Shown here one piece after another: positions 1 through 6,990 of a stretch of DNA of 64,000 nucleotides. The position numbers and the translations under genes are program-made. Each line of letters begins with the position of its first letter. Within the stretch, counting starts at the first letter, position 1. The notes under the pieces were generated by a model. That model searched no databases. It had not been told where the DNA came from and saw only the letters and a list, made by a program, of their open reading frames with translations. The DNA is taken from NCBI GenBank assembly GCA_965657085.1, contig CBFHND010000006.1, forward strand, positions 1-64,000. Direction: 5' to 3'. The DNA comes from CBFHND01 sp965657085 (GTDB lineage Bacteria > Pseudomonadota > Alphaproteobacteria > Rhodobacterales > Rhodobacteraceae).

Positions 1-162
1 AAAGAGTTCAGAGGGATAGCCACAAGATACGACAAAACGGACTGCAGCTACGCTGCGTGTTGGAACCTGGCAGCCACCCTCATCGCCTCAAGATGATTGT
101 CCACAGCCCCTAGAGTGCCGGTGCGGCATGCCAGTCATGAATAAGGAAGGTGAGTAGGCAGA
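1..162. other. Upstream non-coding stretch
   Basis: No coding signal is evident before the first gene. The only functional-looking sequence is a purine-rich ribosome binding site (AAGGTGAG) around 146-153, spaced properly for the ATG at 163. Confidence 0.5.
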
Positions 163-1491
163 ATGAAACACGACCACAGCAACGGAAGCTACAAAGAAAA
201 TTCGATCACACTCGGCGGGGCGGTTGCGATGGGGACCGGAGTAATGATCGGCGCGGGGATATTCGCGCTAACCGGACAGATTGCCGAGTTGGCCGGGCCG
301 CTCTTTCCGCTTGCTTTCATCATTGGCGCGATCGTTACCGGGTTAAGTTCATACAGCTACATCAAGATGTCCAACGCCTGGCCCTCGGCCGGTGGCATCG
401 GGATGATCCTGCAGAAATGCTATGGCCCCGGGGCGGTTGCCGCAGGGGCGGCGCTTCTGATGGCGCTCAGCATGGTTATCGCGGAAAGCCTCGTTGCCCG
501 GACCTTCGCCACCTATCTGCTGCGCCCGTTCGACATAGACGGCGGACCCCTCGTTCCGATCCTCGCCGTCACCGTGATCATTTTCGCGTTTCTGGTCAAC
601 ATCGCCGGAAACCGATCCATCGGGCTGTTTTCAATGATCATGGCGGCGATAAAGATTGGAGGCATTGCACTTTTCGGGATCGCGGCTCTGTGGTCGAGTG
701 GGTTCGACTTTGCCGCCGCCTCCCAGAACGAAACCGCATTCGGCGCGACCGGGTTTGTGGCCTCGGTCGCACTTGCGGTCCTTGCCTTCAAAGGGTTCAC
801 CACAATCACCAACAGCGGCGCCGAGATCACGGAACCTCATCGCAATGTCGGGCGGGCCATCATGATCTCCATTGCTCTGTGTGTGCTCGTCTACCTGTTG
901 GTGGCATTCGGGGTCGGATCAAGCCTGAGCATCGACGAAATCATCGCCGCCAAAGACTATTCGCTGGCCGAGGCGGCAGGACCGGCACTTGGGCAAGTCG
1001 GCTTTCTGCTGACCGTGCTGCTGGCGGTGGTGGCAACAGCCTCGGCCGTCCTGGCCAGCGTTTTTGCAGTCTCGCGCATGCTGGCGATGCTGACTGATAT
1101 GGAAATGATCCCGCACAGCCATTTCGGCATGTCGGGGCCGATCCAACGCCATACGCTGGTCTATACAGTGGTCATCGCTTCGTTTCTGGCCGTCTTTTTT
1201 GACCTAAGCAGGATCGCGTCGCTGGGGGCGTTTTTCTACTTGATCATGGACATGGTCGTGCATTGGGGGGTCTGGCGATTCCGCAGGCAAGAGATCGGTG
1301 CGTCCAGTGTCATAATTCTGGCCGCGCTCTGTTTCGATGCCGTTATTCTTGTTGCCTTTACCGCCATGAAACTGCAAGGCGATCCGATGATTGTAGCCTA
1401 TGCGGCCATAACGATTATCGGGGTCTTTCTGTTCGAGAGGATGTATCTGTCCAGGTGGCTGGCGCCGCAAAAGGACGCGGCGCATAGTTGA
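163..1491 (+). CDS. APC-superfamily amino acid permease
   Basis: A 442-residue inner-membrane transporter built almost wholly of hydrophobic segments. The first helix carries the glycine-rich GTGVMIGAGIFALTG signature (about residues 24-39), the unwound substrate-binding turn of APC-family permeases. The length fits a 12-helix carrier without an added cytoplasmic domain. Substrate cannot be read from the sequence; amino acid or amine uptake is the family expectation. An AAGGTGAG ribosome binding site precedes the ATG. Its TGA overlaps the TTG start of the nhaA-like gene, so the two are probably translated together, hinting at a shared ion or pH homeostasis role. Confidence 0.85.
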   Translation: MKHDHSNGSYKENSITLGGAVAMGTGVMIGAGIFALTGQIAELAGPLFPLAFIIGAIVTGLSSYSYIKMSNAWPSAGGIGMILQKCYGPGAVAAGAALLMALSMVIAESLVARTFATYLLRPFDIDGGPLVPILAVTVIIFAFLVNIAGNRSIGLFSMIMAAIKIGGIALFGIAALWSSGFDFAAASQNETAFGATGFVASVALAVLAFKGFTTITNSGAEITEPHRNVGRAIMISIALCVLVYLLVAFGVGSSLSIDEIIAAKDYSLAEAAGPALGQVGFLLTVLLAVVATASAVLASVFAVSRMLAMLTDMEMIPHSHFGMSGPIQRHTLVYTVVIASFLAVFFDLSRIASLGAFFYLIMDMVVHWGVWRFRRQEIGASSVIILAALCFDAVILVAFTAMKLQGDPMIVAYAAITIIGVFLFERMYLSRWLAPQKDAAHS

Positions 1492-2654
1492 CGGATCACG
1501 TCTCACCTGCTGTCCACGAAGGCCGCCGTGCGGGGGGCGCCATGCTTGTGGCCCTTGCTCTCGGCATGGTTGCCGCGAACTCGCCATTGGCCGATACATA
1601 CGCGCTTTTGCATCATCTGCCGCTGCATGTGGGGGTTGGCCCATTCACGATCGAAGCCCCACTGATCGACTGGATCAACCAGGGTCTTCTGACTGTCTTT
1701 TTCTTCCTGATCGGACTGCATACCAAACACGAAATAACGTCGGGCGCCTTGTCTGAGCCCGGGGCTGTCGCAGTTCCGGCAATTGCCTCGATGGGCGGCA
1801 TGATCTTGCCGTCGGCCCTGTATCTCGCATTCAATTACGCGAATCCGGTGGCGCTGCGTGGATGGGCGATCCCGATTGCGACCGATATCGTGCTGGTTCT
1901 CGGTTTCCTGTCGTTGCTTTCGGGGCGCGTTGCCCCCGCAGTCATCGCTTTCGCTACGGCTGTGGCGATATTCGATGACCTCGGATCTGTGGCCATCATC
2001 GCGCTGTTCTACGGTGAGATCGAGGTGCTTTGGCCACTGTGGATGGTGGCGGTCGGGCTTTCAGCGCTTTTGCTTCTCAATAGAAGGCGAAAGGTATCCC
2101 TGACGCCCTATCTTGCAGCCGGATCACTTCTCTGGTTCGGGCTCGTACTCGGAGGACTTGAAGGGGCTTTGGCTGGCGCAATCGTCGGGCTTTCGCTGCC
2201 GCTCTCCTCATTTCCGCCCAAGGTAGCCTCGCGAACGGAAAGGCGTATCTCGCCTGTTGCGCTATTTTTTGTCGTGCCGGTCTTTGCGTTCTTCAACGGC
2301 GGCGTCGCGCTGGACTTTGCGCCTGCGGATCCGCAGGCGGGTTCGGTTGCACTTGGCATTGCTGCCGCTATGGTCATCGGCAAGCCGGCAGGAATTCTTG
2401 TCGGGACTTTCGTCGTCCTGCGTTTAGGGATCGGTTCGCTTCCCCGCGGGACGACACGACGGGACCTTTTGACGGTGGCGTTGCTGTCAGGGATCGGCTT
2501 CACTATGAGCCTGTTCATTGTCGGCGCGGCGTTTAACGCGTCGCCGCTGGCCGACACAGCAAAACTGACGGTTATCGCTGCGTCGACAATCGCGGCAGTC
2601 TTGGCCTTCGTGTTAGTCAGTATCAGAGTCAAAGCACCGCGTGGGAAACAATGA
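1488..2654 (+). CDS. nhaA: Na+/H+ antiporter NhaA
   Basis: A 388-residue protein matching NhaA in length and motifs. The double-aspartate motif AIFDDLGSVAIIALFY (about residues 159-174) corresponds to the ion-binding Asp163-Asp164 of E. coli NhaA, and IATDIVLVLGFLSLLSGR earlier holds the conserved Asp of the assembly helix. It exchanges cytoplasmic Na+ for periplasmic protons. The start is a TTG at 1488 that overlaps the upstream TGA (TTGA), with no strong separate ribosome binding site, so translational coupling to the APC permease is likely. The first clear hydrophobic segment begins only about 15 residues in, which is consistent with this start. Confidence 0.92.
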   Translation: MTDHVSPAVHEGRRAGGAMLVALALGMVAANSPLADTYALLHHLPLHVGVGPFTIEAPLIDWINQGLLTVFFFLIGLHTKHEITSGALSEPGAVAVPAIASMGGMILPSALYLAFNYANPVALRGWAIPIATDIVLVLGFLSLLSGRVAPAVIAFATAVAIFDDLGSVAIIALFYGEIEVLWPLWMVAVGLSALLLLNRRRKVSLTPYLAAGSLLWFGLVLGGLEGALAGAIVGLSLPLSSFPPKVASRTERRISPVALFFVVPVFAFFNGGVALDFAPADPQAGSVALGIAAAMVIGKPAGILVGTFVVLRLGIGSLPRGTTRRDLLTVALLSGIGFTMSLFIVGAAFNASPLADTAKLTVIAASTIAAVLAFVLVSIRVKAPRGKQ

Positions 2655-2663
2655 CGCCGGTGT

Positions 2664-3110
2664 CTAGCTATCAGGCTTGACGCAAGGTTTCCAATCCCAC
2701 AGCCGGTTCATTGTCGAAAACAGGAAGGACGCAGACCAGGCGATCAGGAGCAATCCGTTGAGGGCCTCGACCCCGGTAAGAAACCGCAAATGCTCCTTTG
2801 GGACGATATCTCCGATCCCGAGCGAAGTATAGATGACAGCCGAAAAATACAGGTAGTCGAGAGCGGTATCCATCTTGGCACCTTCGAAAGTACCGACTTC
2901 AAACACCACCGCAGCGATCCAGAATCCACCCGCGAAGAGTGCTATTTGAAACAGATGGGTGATGAACAGAAGAGTTACAATCGATAGAACGCGAGTGTGG
3001 GGCTGCATTGGGATTGAAGTCATTCGTCCGGAGCAGAACCTCAGTGATGCCAGGTGCACGCAGGCGGTTGCTAGAAAAAGTGTTACGGAAATCAGAAATG
3101 AATACATCAT
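2664..3110 (-). CDS. Potassium-channel-like two-helix protein
   Basis: A 148-residue membrane protein with several hydrophobic segments. The C-terminal half has the outer helix, pore loop, inner helix layout of Ion_trans_2 channels. The selectivity filter reads TSLGIGDIVP instead of the usual TxGYGD, so the central Gly-x-Gly-Asp is kept but Tyr is replaced by Ile. There is no cytoplasmic RCK domain. It converges on nhaA with a 9-base gap. The start may be either of two adjacent ATGs. Potassium selectivity is inferred from the family and is weakened by the altered filter. Confidence 0.75.
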   Translation of the reverse strand: MMYSFLISVTLFLATACVHLASLRFCSGRMTSIPMQPHTRVLSIVTLLFITHLFQIALFAGGFWIAAVVFEVGTFEGAKMDTALDYLYFSAVIYTSLGIGDIVPKEHLRFLTGVEALNGLLLIAWSASFLFSTMNRLWDWKPCVKPDS

Positions 3111-3404
3111 TGTACGGCGCCTTTGGTCTTAGTGGACGATTTGATCATAAGTTCTGCTGGAAGTGTACCGCCGTAACCAATTGTTGTCCTGAGCACATTG
3201 GCCTTTAGGTGCAACTGCCATGCGGTGGAAATTTGAGGTCGATTTGCCATCGCATCAATTCAACGCTCCGCAAATGCCTTGGGTATCGAAGCCCATCTGA
3301 AGTATTTCAGGCCAAGATGATGGAAACACAAAACCGATTGAAATAAAGATCGCATATCAGGAACTGCACTTCACTGTGAGGTCATACAGACATATATGCC
3401 TGCC
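3111..3404. other. Intergenic stretch before the rhs remnants
   Basis: Nothing recognisable as a gene, RNA or mobile-element end. It is visibly AT-richer than the flanking permease genes, which fits the edge of an accessory region. It includes the promoter side of the minus-strand channel gene. Confidence 0.4.
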
Positions 3405-3659
3405 CCATCACGTCCAACCACCGCCTGAGCACCATCACACAGGGGGGGGGGCACGCGCCGCTTGACCTATGACGCGGCGGGCAACGTCACCTGAAAAAAC
3501 AGGTCAGGGGTACGGATATGCATACAACGCCGCAAACCGGATGGAGAGCTTTTCGATCAACGGCGTGGTGCAGGCGGAATACACCTACAACGCGCTTGGC
3601 CAACAAACGATCCGGCGGCGCACCTAAGCCGGTCAGACGATCCACGTGGTGCATGATGT

Positions 3660-3955
3660 GGATGGCAACCGGCTGGCGGAATATGACTATGACATCGCCA
3701 CCAACACCAAGACGCTCCTGCGCGAATACATCTGGCTTGAGGGCATGCCGGTGGCGATTGTCGATGGCGCGACGGACGAAGTGTTCCTGATCCGCACCGA
3801 CCATATCGGGCGGCCCGTATTTGCCACAGATGTGAACGGTGTGAAGGTGTGGGAGGCAAGCTACCTGCCCTTTGGCGGGGTGCATGTGTCCGCGGGCGAC
3901 AACCTCGAACTGCGGTTCCCCCCTCTCGCACATGCAAGCATGTGCTGCCGGGCAA
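3660..3955 (+). repeat. Direct repeat A, copy 1 (rhs core)
   Basis: This block encoding NRLAEYDYDIATNTKTLLRE through the NLELRF region recurs almost unchanged at 6225-6560, where it contains an additional 40-base insertion. The similarity is high enough to support recombination between the rhs modules. Confidence 0.8.
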
Positions 3956-4408
3956 TGGGACCAATGGTTCCAATCCGAGAGCGGCTTGCACCAGAACTGG
4001 ATGCGGGAGTATGATCCAACGACCGGGCGGTACATCCAGGCGGATCCGTTGGGGCTTGTGGATGGGGCAAGCGTGTATGGCTATGCGCTGCAGAACCCGG
4101 GGCGGTATGTGGATCTCCGGGGGGAAAATATTCTCATCCAAGGTGCAAAAAAGGGTGTCGAAAAGGTCGCAAAATGGTGCAAGGACAATCTCCGCATTCA
4201 GGGCCCCGACGGCAAATTCTTCAAGCATGGCCGGGGTCGAATACTTCAGCTTCTGTTGAAGCGCGGCGGGAAGAAGAGACCTTTCTTCAGGCTGGATTAT
4301 GAAGAACATTTTCACGGGCAGGGCAAGGAATTGCATTGTCATTGTGGGTTTGGAGAGACATATATACCTCTTGACCCTCGACCCAAGAGTTGGAGAAGTC
4401 CCAGATGA
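3872..4408 (+). CDS. Orphan Rhs tip with C-terminal toxin-like domain 1
   Basis: The open frame contains the conserved RHS tip: QWFQSESGLHQNWM, YDPTTGRYIQADPLGL and VDGASVYGYALQNPGRYVD, ending at a variable junction near 4125. From there about 90 residues are unrelated to the other modules: a lysine-rich segment, then RLDYEEHFHG and LHCHCGFGETYIPL. In Rhs systems the part after this junction is a polymorphic toxin, often a nuclease; the His/Cys cluster would suit a catalytic or metal site, but I do not recognise the family. The upstream core is out of frame, so a secreted full-length Rhs is not made from here. The TGA overlaps the next ATG (ATGA), the usual toxin-immunity arrangement. The N-terminal start given is the longest frame only. 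Confidence 0.6.
   Translation: MAGCMCPRATTSNCGSPLSHMQACAAGQWDQWFQSESGLHQNWMREYDPTTGRYIQADPLGLVDGASVYGYALQNPGRYVDLRGENILIQGAKKGVEKVAKWCKDNLRIQGPDGKFFKHGRGRILQLLLKRGGKKRPFFRLDYEEHFHGQGKELHCHCGFGETYIPLDPRPKSWRSPR
3921..3957 (+). repeat. Palindromic element copy 1 in rhs
   Basis: Starts CCCTCTCG, then the perfect inverted repeat GCACATGC-AA-GCATGTGC (3928-3945), then TGCCGGGC. It interrupts the Rhs sequence between ...NLELRF and QWFQSESG. Together with one further extra base downstream it shifts the Rhs reading frame. The same element recurs at 5198 and 6523, and an inverted relative at 6370. Confidence 0.75.
3968..4123 (+). repeat. Rhs tip repeat B, copy 1
   Basis: Encodes the segment from FQSESGL through YGYALQNPGRYVD. 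Further copies lie at 5249-5402 and 6569-6697. This is the shared anchor after which the C-terminal sequences diverge completely, the expected recombination point for exchanging Rhs C-termini. Confidence 0.8.
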
Positions 4409-4656
4409 GAGACACAGAACGGGATGCGATTCATGCTTTGTTGGGTCAGGTTTTCAAAAGGCAGATCGACAACTCTGAGTTTGTGGACCAGGCGGCAAGG
4501 ATTCTGGGCACAAAAGTCGGAGAGGAATACCCGAAATTTGTCTGGAAAGCGGATCACTACCTTACCGACGCAGACCTGTGTGAGAAAGATCCAGCGTATG
4601 AGAAAATGATGCGAGAGGACATTCTCCTCGGGTTCGAAGCCTACTTTTCGTCGTAA
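4405..4656 (+). CDS. Candidate immunity protein for Rhs tip 1
   Basis: An 83-residue acidic protein beginning MRDTERDAIHALLGQ. The ATG overlaps the stop of the toxin-like tip by 4 bases, and a GGAGA ribosome binding site (about 4392-4396) sits inside the end of that gene. No signal peptide or membrane segment is present, so it would act in the cytoplasm by binding its toxin. Assignment as immunity rests on position, size, charge and lower GC content, not on a recognised family. Confidence 0.55.
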   Translation: MRDTERDAIHALLGQVFKRQIDNSEFVDQAARILGTKVGEEYPKFVWKADHYLTDADLCEKDPAYEKMMREDILLGFEAYFSS

Positions 4657-4727
4657 CCCTTTAGCTCAGTCTTTTTGCGCCCGGCGGTGGAATATCTCCG
4701 ATACCAAATTTCTGAAAGGAGCTTTCG

Positions 4728-5165
4728 ATGTTGCGCGGCGCATTTCATGAGGCATTTTGCAACCAAGACCCAGACCAGGGGTTTGATCTGGATGACTTGT
4801 CTTTTGCTCTCATCCAAGAGGGGAGTGCGGGACAGGGCGTATCAGAAGAAAGCTTTCGCGATCTTCTGACTTTGTTCGAAATGCCCGCTGTCCTCAGGGC
4901 ATCTGATTTCCACAGCCTCACGACGGCAGTCTGGACAGATCGAGACGTTTTTTCCGCGAAGCAGTTGAAGGATATGGAACGTAAGCTCGCCGAGTTGGAC
5001 TTTTCGGAAGTTGAAAGCGAGAATTCTTATTCGCTGTGTGACATGGTCGTAAACGTGTTAGAGCCAGTTCGCGCGCGCAGACTATTAATCGAGATCGGTG
5101 CACAAGCGGCGCTGAAAGACGCGACTGAATATTGCCTTCGGCAAATTGATCGAAGGCAAGTATAG
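4728..5165 (+). CDS. Unattached small protein, probable orphan immunity gene
   Basis: A 145-residue soluble acidic protein starting MLRGAFHEAFCNQDPDQG, preceded by a strong GAAAGGAG ribosome binding site. It lies between two Rhs tip modules with no toxin domain directly upstream. Isolated immunity genes left after loss or replacement of their toxin are common in rhs and CDI arrays, which is the most economical reading. No domain family was recognised. Codon use is AT-richer than the core genome genes in this window, as for the neighbouring candidate immunity genes. Confidence 0.5.
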   Translation: MLRGAFHEAFCNQDPDQGFDLDDLSFALIQEGSAGQGVSEESFRDLLTLFEMPAVLRASDFHSLTTAVWTDRDVFSAKQLKDMERKLAELDFSEVESENSYSLCDMVVNVLEPVRARRLLIEIGAQAALKDATEYCLRQIDRRQV

Positions 5166-5197
5166 GCGTTGATTGCAGTGCGAATGACGTGCGCTTC

Positions 5198-5238
5198 CCC
5201 TCTCTTTCACACATGCAGGCATGTGCTGGCGGGCAGTG
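5198..5238 (+). repeat. Palindromic element copy 2 in rhs
   Basis: CCCTCTCT start, inverted repeat CACATGC-AG-GCATGTG (5210-5225), then GGCGGGCA, at the same place in the Rhs sequence as copies 1 and 3 (after the RF of NLELRF, before QW). It marks the upstream end of the second module; no rhs core is present before it. The palindrome supplies the ATG at 5221. Confidence 0.7.
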
Positions 5239-5733
5239 GGCCAGTTGCTCCAATCCGAGAGCGGCTTGCACCAGAACTGGATGCGCGAGTATGATCCAAC
5301 GACCGGGCGGTATATCCAGGCGGATCCGCTGGGGTTGGTGGATGGGGCGAGTGTGTATGGCTATGCGCTGCAGAACCCGGGAAGGTATGTGGATCCGAGG
5401 GGGGAGCAGGCTCGTCCTATGCCGATCCCATTGCCGCCCGGATTTGTTCCCGGTACGCCGGAAGCCACCGATTTGGGTAAGCGTTTGCTGGATTTGAGCC
5501 ATCAATACAATCCGATAGACTTGCTTTTTCAAAGCATTGTACAAATGTGTGCCGATGAAGAGGATTGTGAAGAGCGATTGGAGCAGGATCAAGCTAGGTG
5601 TCACGATCAATACATGGGCTGTAAGAGAATGTCTCACATGCCTGGTTTGCCTACAAAAAGTCAGTGCTACAGAACCAAACTCGTTTGCGATAAGCGCGCC
5701 TTCGACGACTATTTGCAGTGTAGAGGTTATTGA
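5221..5733 (+). CDS. Orphan Rhs tip with Cys-rich C-terminal domain 2
   Basis: Residues 10-60 carry the RHS tip LLQSESGLHQNWMREYD, TTGRYIQADPLGL and YALQNPGRYVDPRGEQ. After the junction (about 5402) follow a proline-rich linker PMPIPLPPGFVPGTPEA and a compact domain with about eight cysteines (QMCADEEDCEE, QARCHDQYMGCKR, SQCYRTKLVCDK, QCRGY end). The Cys pattern suggests disulfides or metal binding; the family is not recognised. The frame opens inside the palindromic element, so whether it is translated alone is unclear. The stop overlaps the next gene's TTG (TTGA), as expected for a toxin-immunity pair. Confidence 0.58.
   Translation: MCWRAVGQLLQSESGLHQNWMREYDPTTGRYIQADPLGLVDGASVYGYALQNPGRYVDPRGEQARPMPIPLPPGFVPGTPEATDLGKRLLDLSHQYNPIDLLFQSIVQMCADEEDCEERLEQDQARCHDQYMGCKRMSHMPGLPTKSQCYRTKLVCDKRAFDDYLQCRGY
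5249..5402 (+). repeat. Rhs tip repeat B, copy 2
   Basis: Second copy of the RHS tip block, nearly identical to copy 1, followed by a different C-terminal domain. Confidence 0.8.
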
Positions 5734-5735
5734 AA

Positions 5736-6146
5736 TTGAGCGATGACAAGAAAAACGAGAGTCTCCGCCGGCTGCTGATTAAGAGCCTGAATGAACTTGT
5801 TGAAATGCTAGAGGTGAACGTCGTCTTCGAAGACGGCGAGCCGGATTTTTCGGGAAAGGCATTGGAAGCTGTACGCTTCGTCAAGTTGTACGGTTCAAAT
5901 TCGCTTCAGTCAGATGATCTATCCGTATCCCGATTTGGTATGGGTCTTTTGATGCTTGAACTGAGTGAACCTGTGCAAGCATTAGAGTGGTGGCGTAGAG
6001 ACATTGAGTTTTCTAAAGTGGATATGTTCCCGATTGGCGAGGAAGAGGCTGAGGCCTTCAAAGAGTCTTTTGAAGCCAAAAGCGAACAGTGGCTTCAAGC
6101 GTACGAGGAGTTCCGAAAACAACGAGACGATGGGTCATTGAGCTGA
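5736..6146 (+). CDS. Candidate immunity protein for Rhs tip 2
   Basis: An approximately 136-residue acidic, mainly helical soluble protein with the segments SLRRLLIKSLNELVEMLEV and LEWWRRDIEFSKVDMFPIG. There is no early ATG. Two TTG codons are possible: 5730, overlapping the tip stop as TTGA, and 5736, nine bases from an AGAGG ribosome binding site; I prefer the second. It is AT-richer than the core genes and directly follows a polymorphic Rhs C-terminus, so immunity is the likely role. No family is recognised. Confidence 0.55.
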   Translation: MSDDKKNESLRRLLIKSLNELVEMLEVNVVFEDGEPDFSGKALEAVRFVKLYGSNSLQSDDLSVSRFGMGLLMLELSEPVQALEWWRRDIEFSKVDMFPIGEEEAEAFKESFEAKSEQWLQAYEEFRKQRDDGSLS

Positions 6147-6369
6147 AGGTGTTTTTCTGCGGCTGCGTTGACCGTGATCATTTGTTTTGTCATCTCAAAA
6201 GGCCTCAGCTGCCCACGACCTCAATGGCAACTGGTTGGCGGAATATGACTATGACATCGCCACCAACACCAAGACGCTCTTGCGCGAGTACATCTGGCTT
6301 GAGGGCATGCCGGTGGCGATGGTCGATGGCGCGACAGACGCGGTGTATTTGATCCGCACGGATCACATT

Positions 6370-6410
6370 CCCTCGCCCGGCAGGGCATTGCTCGCAATGT
6401 CCCGAGAGGG
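6370..6410 (-). repeat. Palindromic element copy 4, inverted relative
   Basis: Read on the minus strand it begins CCCTCTCG and ends with TGCCGGGC plus GAGGG, the same flanks as copies 1 and 3, but with a different central hairpin, CATTGC-TC-GCAATG (6386-6399 on the plus strand). It sits cleanly between DHI and GRPVFATD of the Rhs core; removing 40 bases restores that sequence, which makes it a recent-looking insertion. Confidence 0.72.
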
Positions 6411-6522
6411 GGCGGCCGGTGTTTGCCACGGATGTGAACGGGGTGAAGGTGTGGGAGGCAAGCTACCTGCCCTTTGGCGAGGTGCATGTGTCCGCGGGTG
6501 ACAACCTCGAACTGCGGTTCCC

Positions 6523-6559
6523 CCCTCTCGCACATGCAAGCATGTGCTGCCGGGCAACG
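6523..6559 (+). repeat. Palindromic element copy 3 in rhs, in frame
   Basis: Same sequence and position as copy 1, with inverted repeat GCACATGC-AA-GCATGTGC at 6530-6547. The net insertion is 36 bases, so the Rhs frame is kept and the element is read as 12 extra amino acids. Confidence 0.75.
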
Positions 6560-6568
6560 GGTCAATGG

Positions 6569-6697
6569 TTTCAATCGGAGAGCGGCTCACCCCAAAACTG
6601 GATGCGCGACTATGATCCGACGACCGGGCGGTACATTCAGGCCGATCCGCTGGGGCTCCTGGATGGGGCAAGCGTGTATGGATATGCCCTGCAGAAC
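6569..6697 (+). repeat. Rhs tip repeat B, copy 3 (truncated)
   Basis: Third copy of the RHS tip block, ending before the conserved PGRYVD junction. Confidence 0.75.
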
Positions 6698-6722
6698 CTG
6701 ACCTGATATCGCGTAGAATGAA

Positions 6723-6848
6723 TTATTCATCGCCCGCATCCCGTATACAGGTGGCAGCGTCTTTCATGGTGGTCATCAGTTGGGACAGATCATCGCCGTC
6801 TGCCATCTTCTGGTTGGCTGCGCATTCCGCGATCCACACATAGCACAC
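6723..6848 (-). CDS. Possible small protein or gene remnant
   Basis: A 41-codon frame from a GTG at 6848, reading MCYVWIAECAANQKMADGDD and ending AATCIRDAGDE. Its acidic, helix-friendly composition and GC-biased codons look coding, and it is the only such frame in the 280-base space between the rhs remnant and leuB. No ribosome binding site is convincing and an in-frame stop lies just upstream, so it may be the 3' end of a lost gene. Function unknown. Confidence 0.3.
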   Translation of the reverse strand: MCYVWIAECAANQKMADGDDLSQLMTTMKDAATCIRDAGDE

Positions 6849-6933
6849 AAGGGCACAACGGGGTTGATGCGATGTTCAATCAGGACAATCGGATCAGACT
6901 TCCAGTCGGGTTTCATCTACCGGCAACCTGCAA

Positions 6934-6970
6934 CAAAAAACGGATGCACCCTGTTTAGGGCGCATCCGTT
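6934..6970 (-). terminator. Rho-independent terminator of leuB
   Basis: Stem AACGGATGC/GCATCCGTT with an inner CCCT/AGGG pairing and GTTT-type loop; on the minus strand it is followed by a run of T (the A-run at 6934-6940). It lies about 20 bases after the leuB stop. Confidence 0.9.
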
Positions 6971-6990
6971 AACATCCGCATAACCGTCTA

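Larger units (their letters stand above)
3405..3960 (+). pseudogene. Rhs core fragment, module 1 (degenerate)
   Basis: Conceptual translation across frames gives successive RHS/YD repeats: NHRLSTITQ, LTYDAAGNVT, YGYAYNAANRMESFSING, YTYNALGQQTIRR, DVDGNRLAEYDYD, YIWLEGMPVAIVDG and DHIGRPVFATDVNGVKVWEA. The frame is broken by a 10-G run (3442-3451), an extra T after the AAGNVT block, and an in-frame TAA near 3625. The largest open piece is 3646-4014. Upstream, no rest of a large rhs gene exists, so this is a displaced internal-to-distal piece of an Rhs protein, whose intact relatives form a shell around a C-terminal toxin. The palindromic element at 3921 shifts the frame again before the tip region. 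Confidence 0.8.
6225..6560 (+). repeat. Direct repeat A, copy 2 (rhs core)
   Basis: Second copy of the block at 3660-3955, interrupted by the inverted-orientation palindromic element at 6370-6409. Confidence 0.78.
6187..6706 (+). pseudogene. Rhs fragment, module 3 (truncated)
   Basis: Carries DLNGNWLAEYDYDIATNT, YIWLEGMPVAMVDGATD and RTDHI, then a 40-base palindromic insertion (6370-6409) that breaks the frame, then PVFATDVNGVKVWEASYLPF in the second frame. A second palindromic insertion at 6523 is read in frame and adds 12 residues (LAHASMCCRA included) between RF and QWFQSESG. The tip runs to YGYALQN and stops at LT-TGA, so the junction and toxin domain are missing. This is a dead-end, toxinless module. 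Confidence 0.78.

Noticed and set aside
3405..6706. Insertion sequence as cause of the repeated rhs blocks
   Set aside because: No transposase, terminal inverted repeats or target duplications bound the blocks; recombination between rhs copies explains them better.
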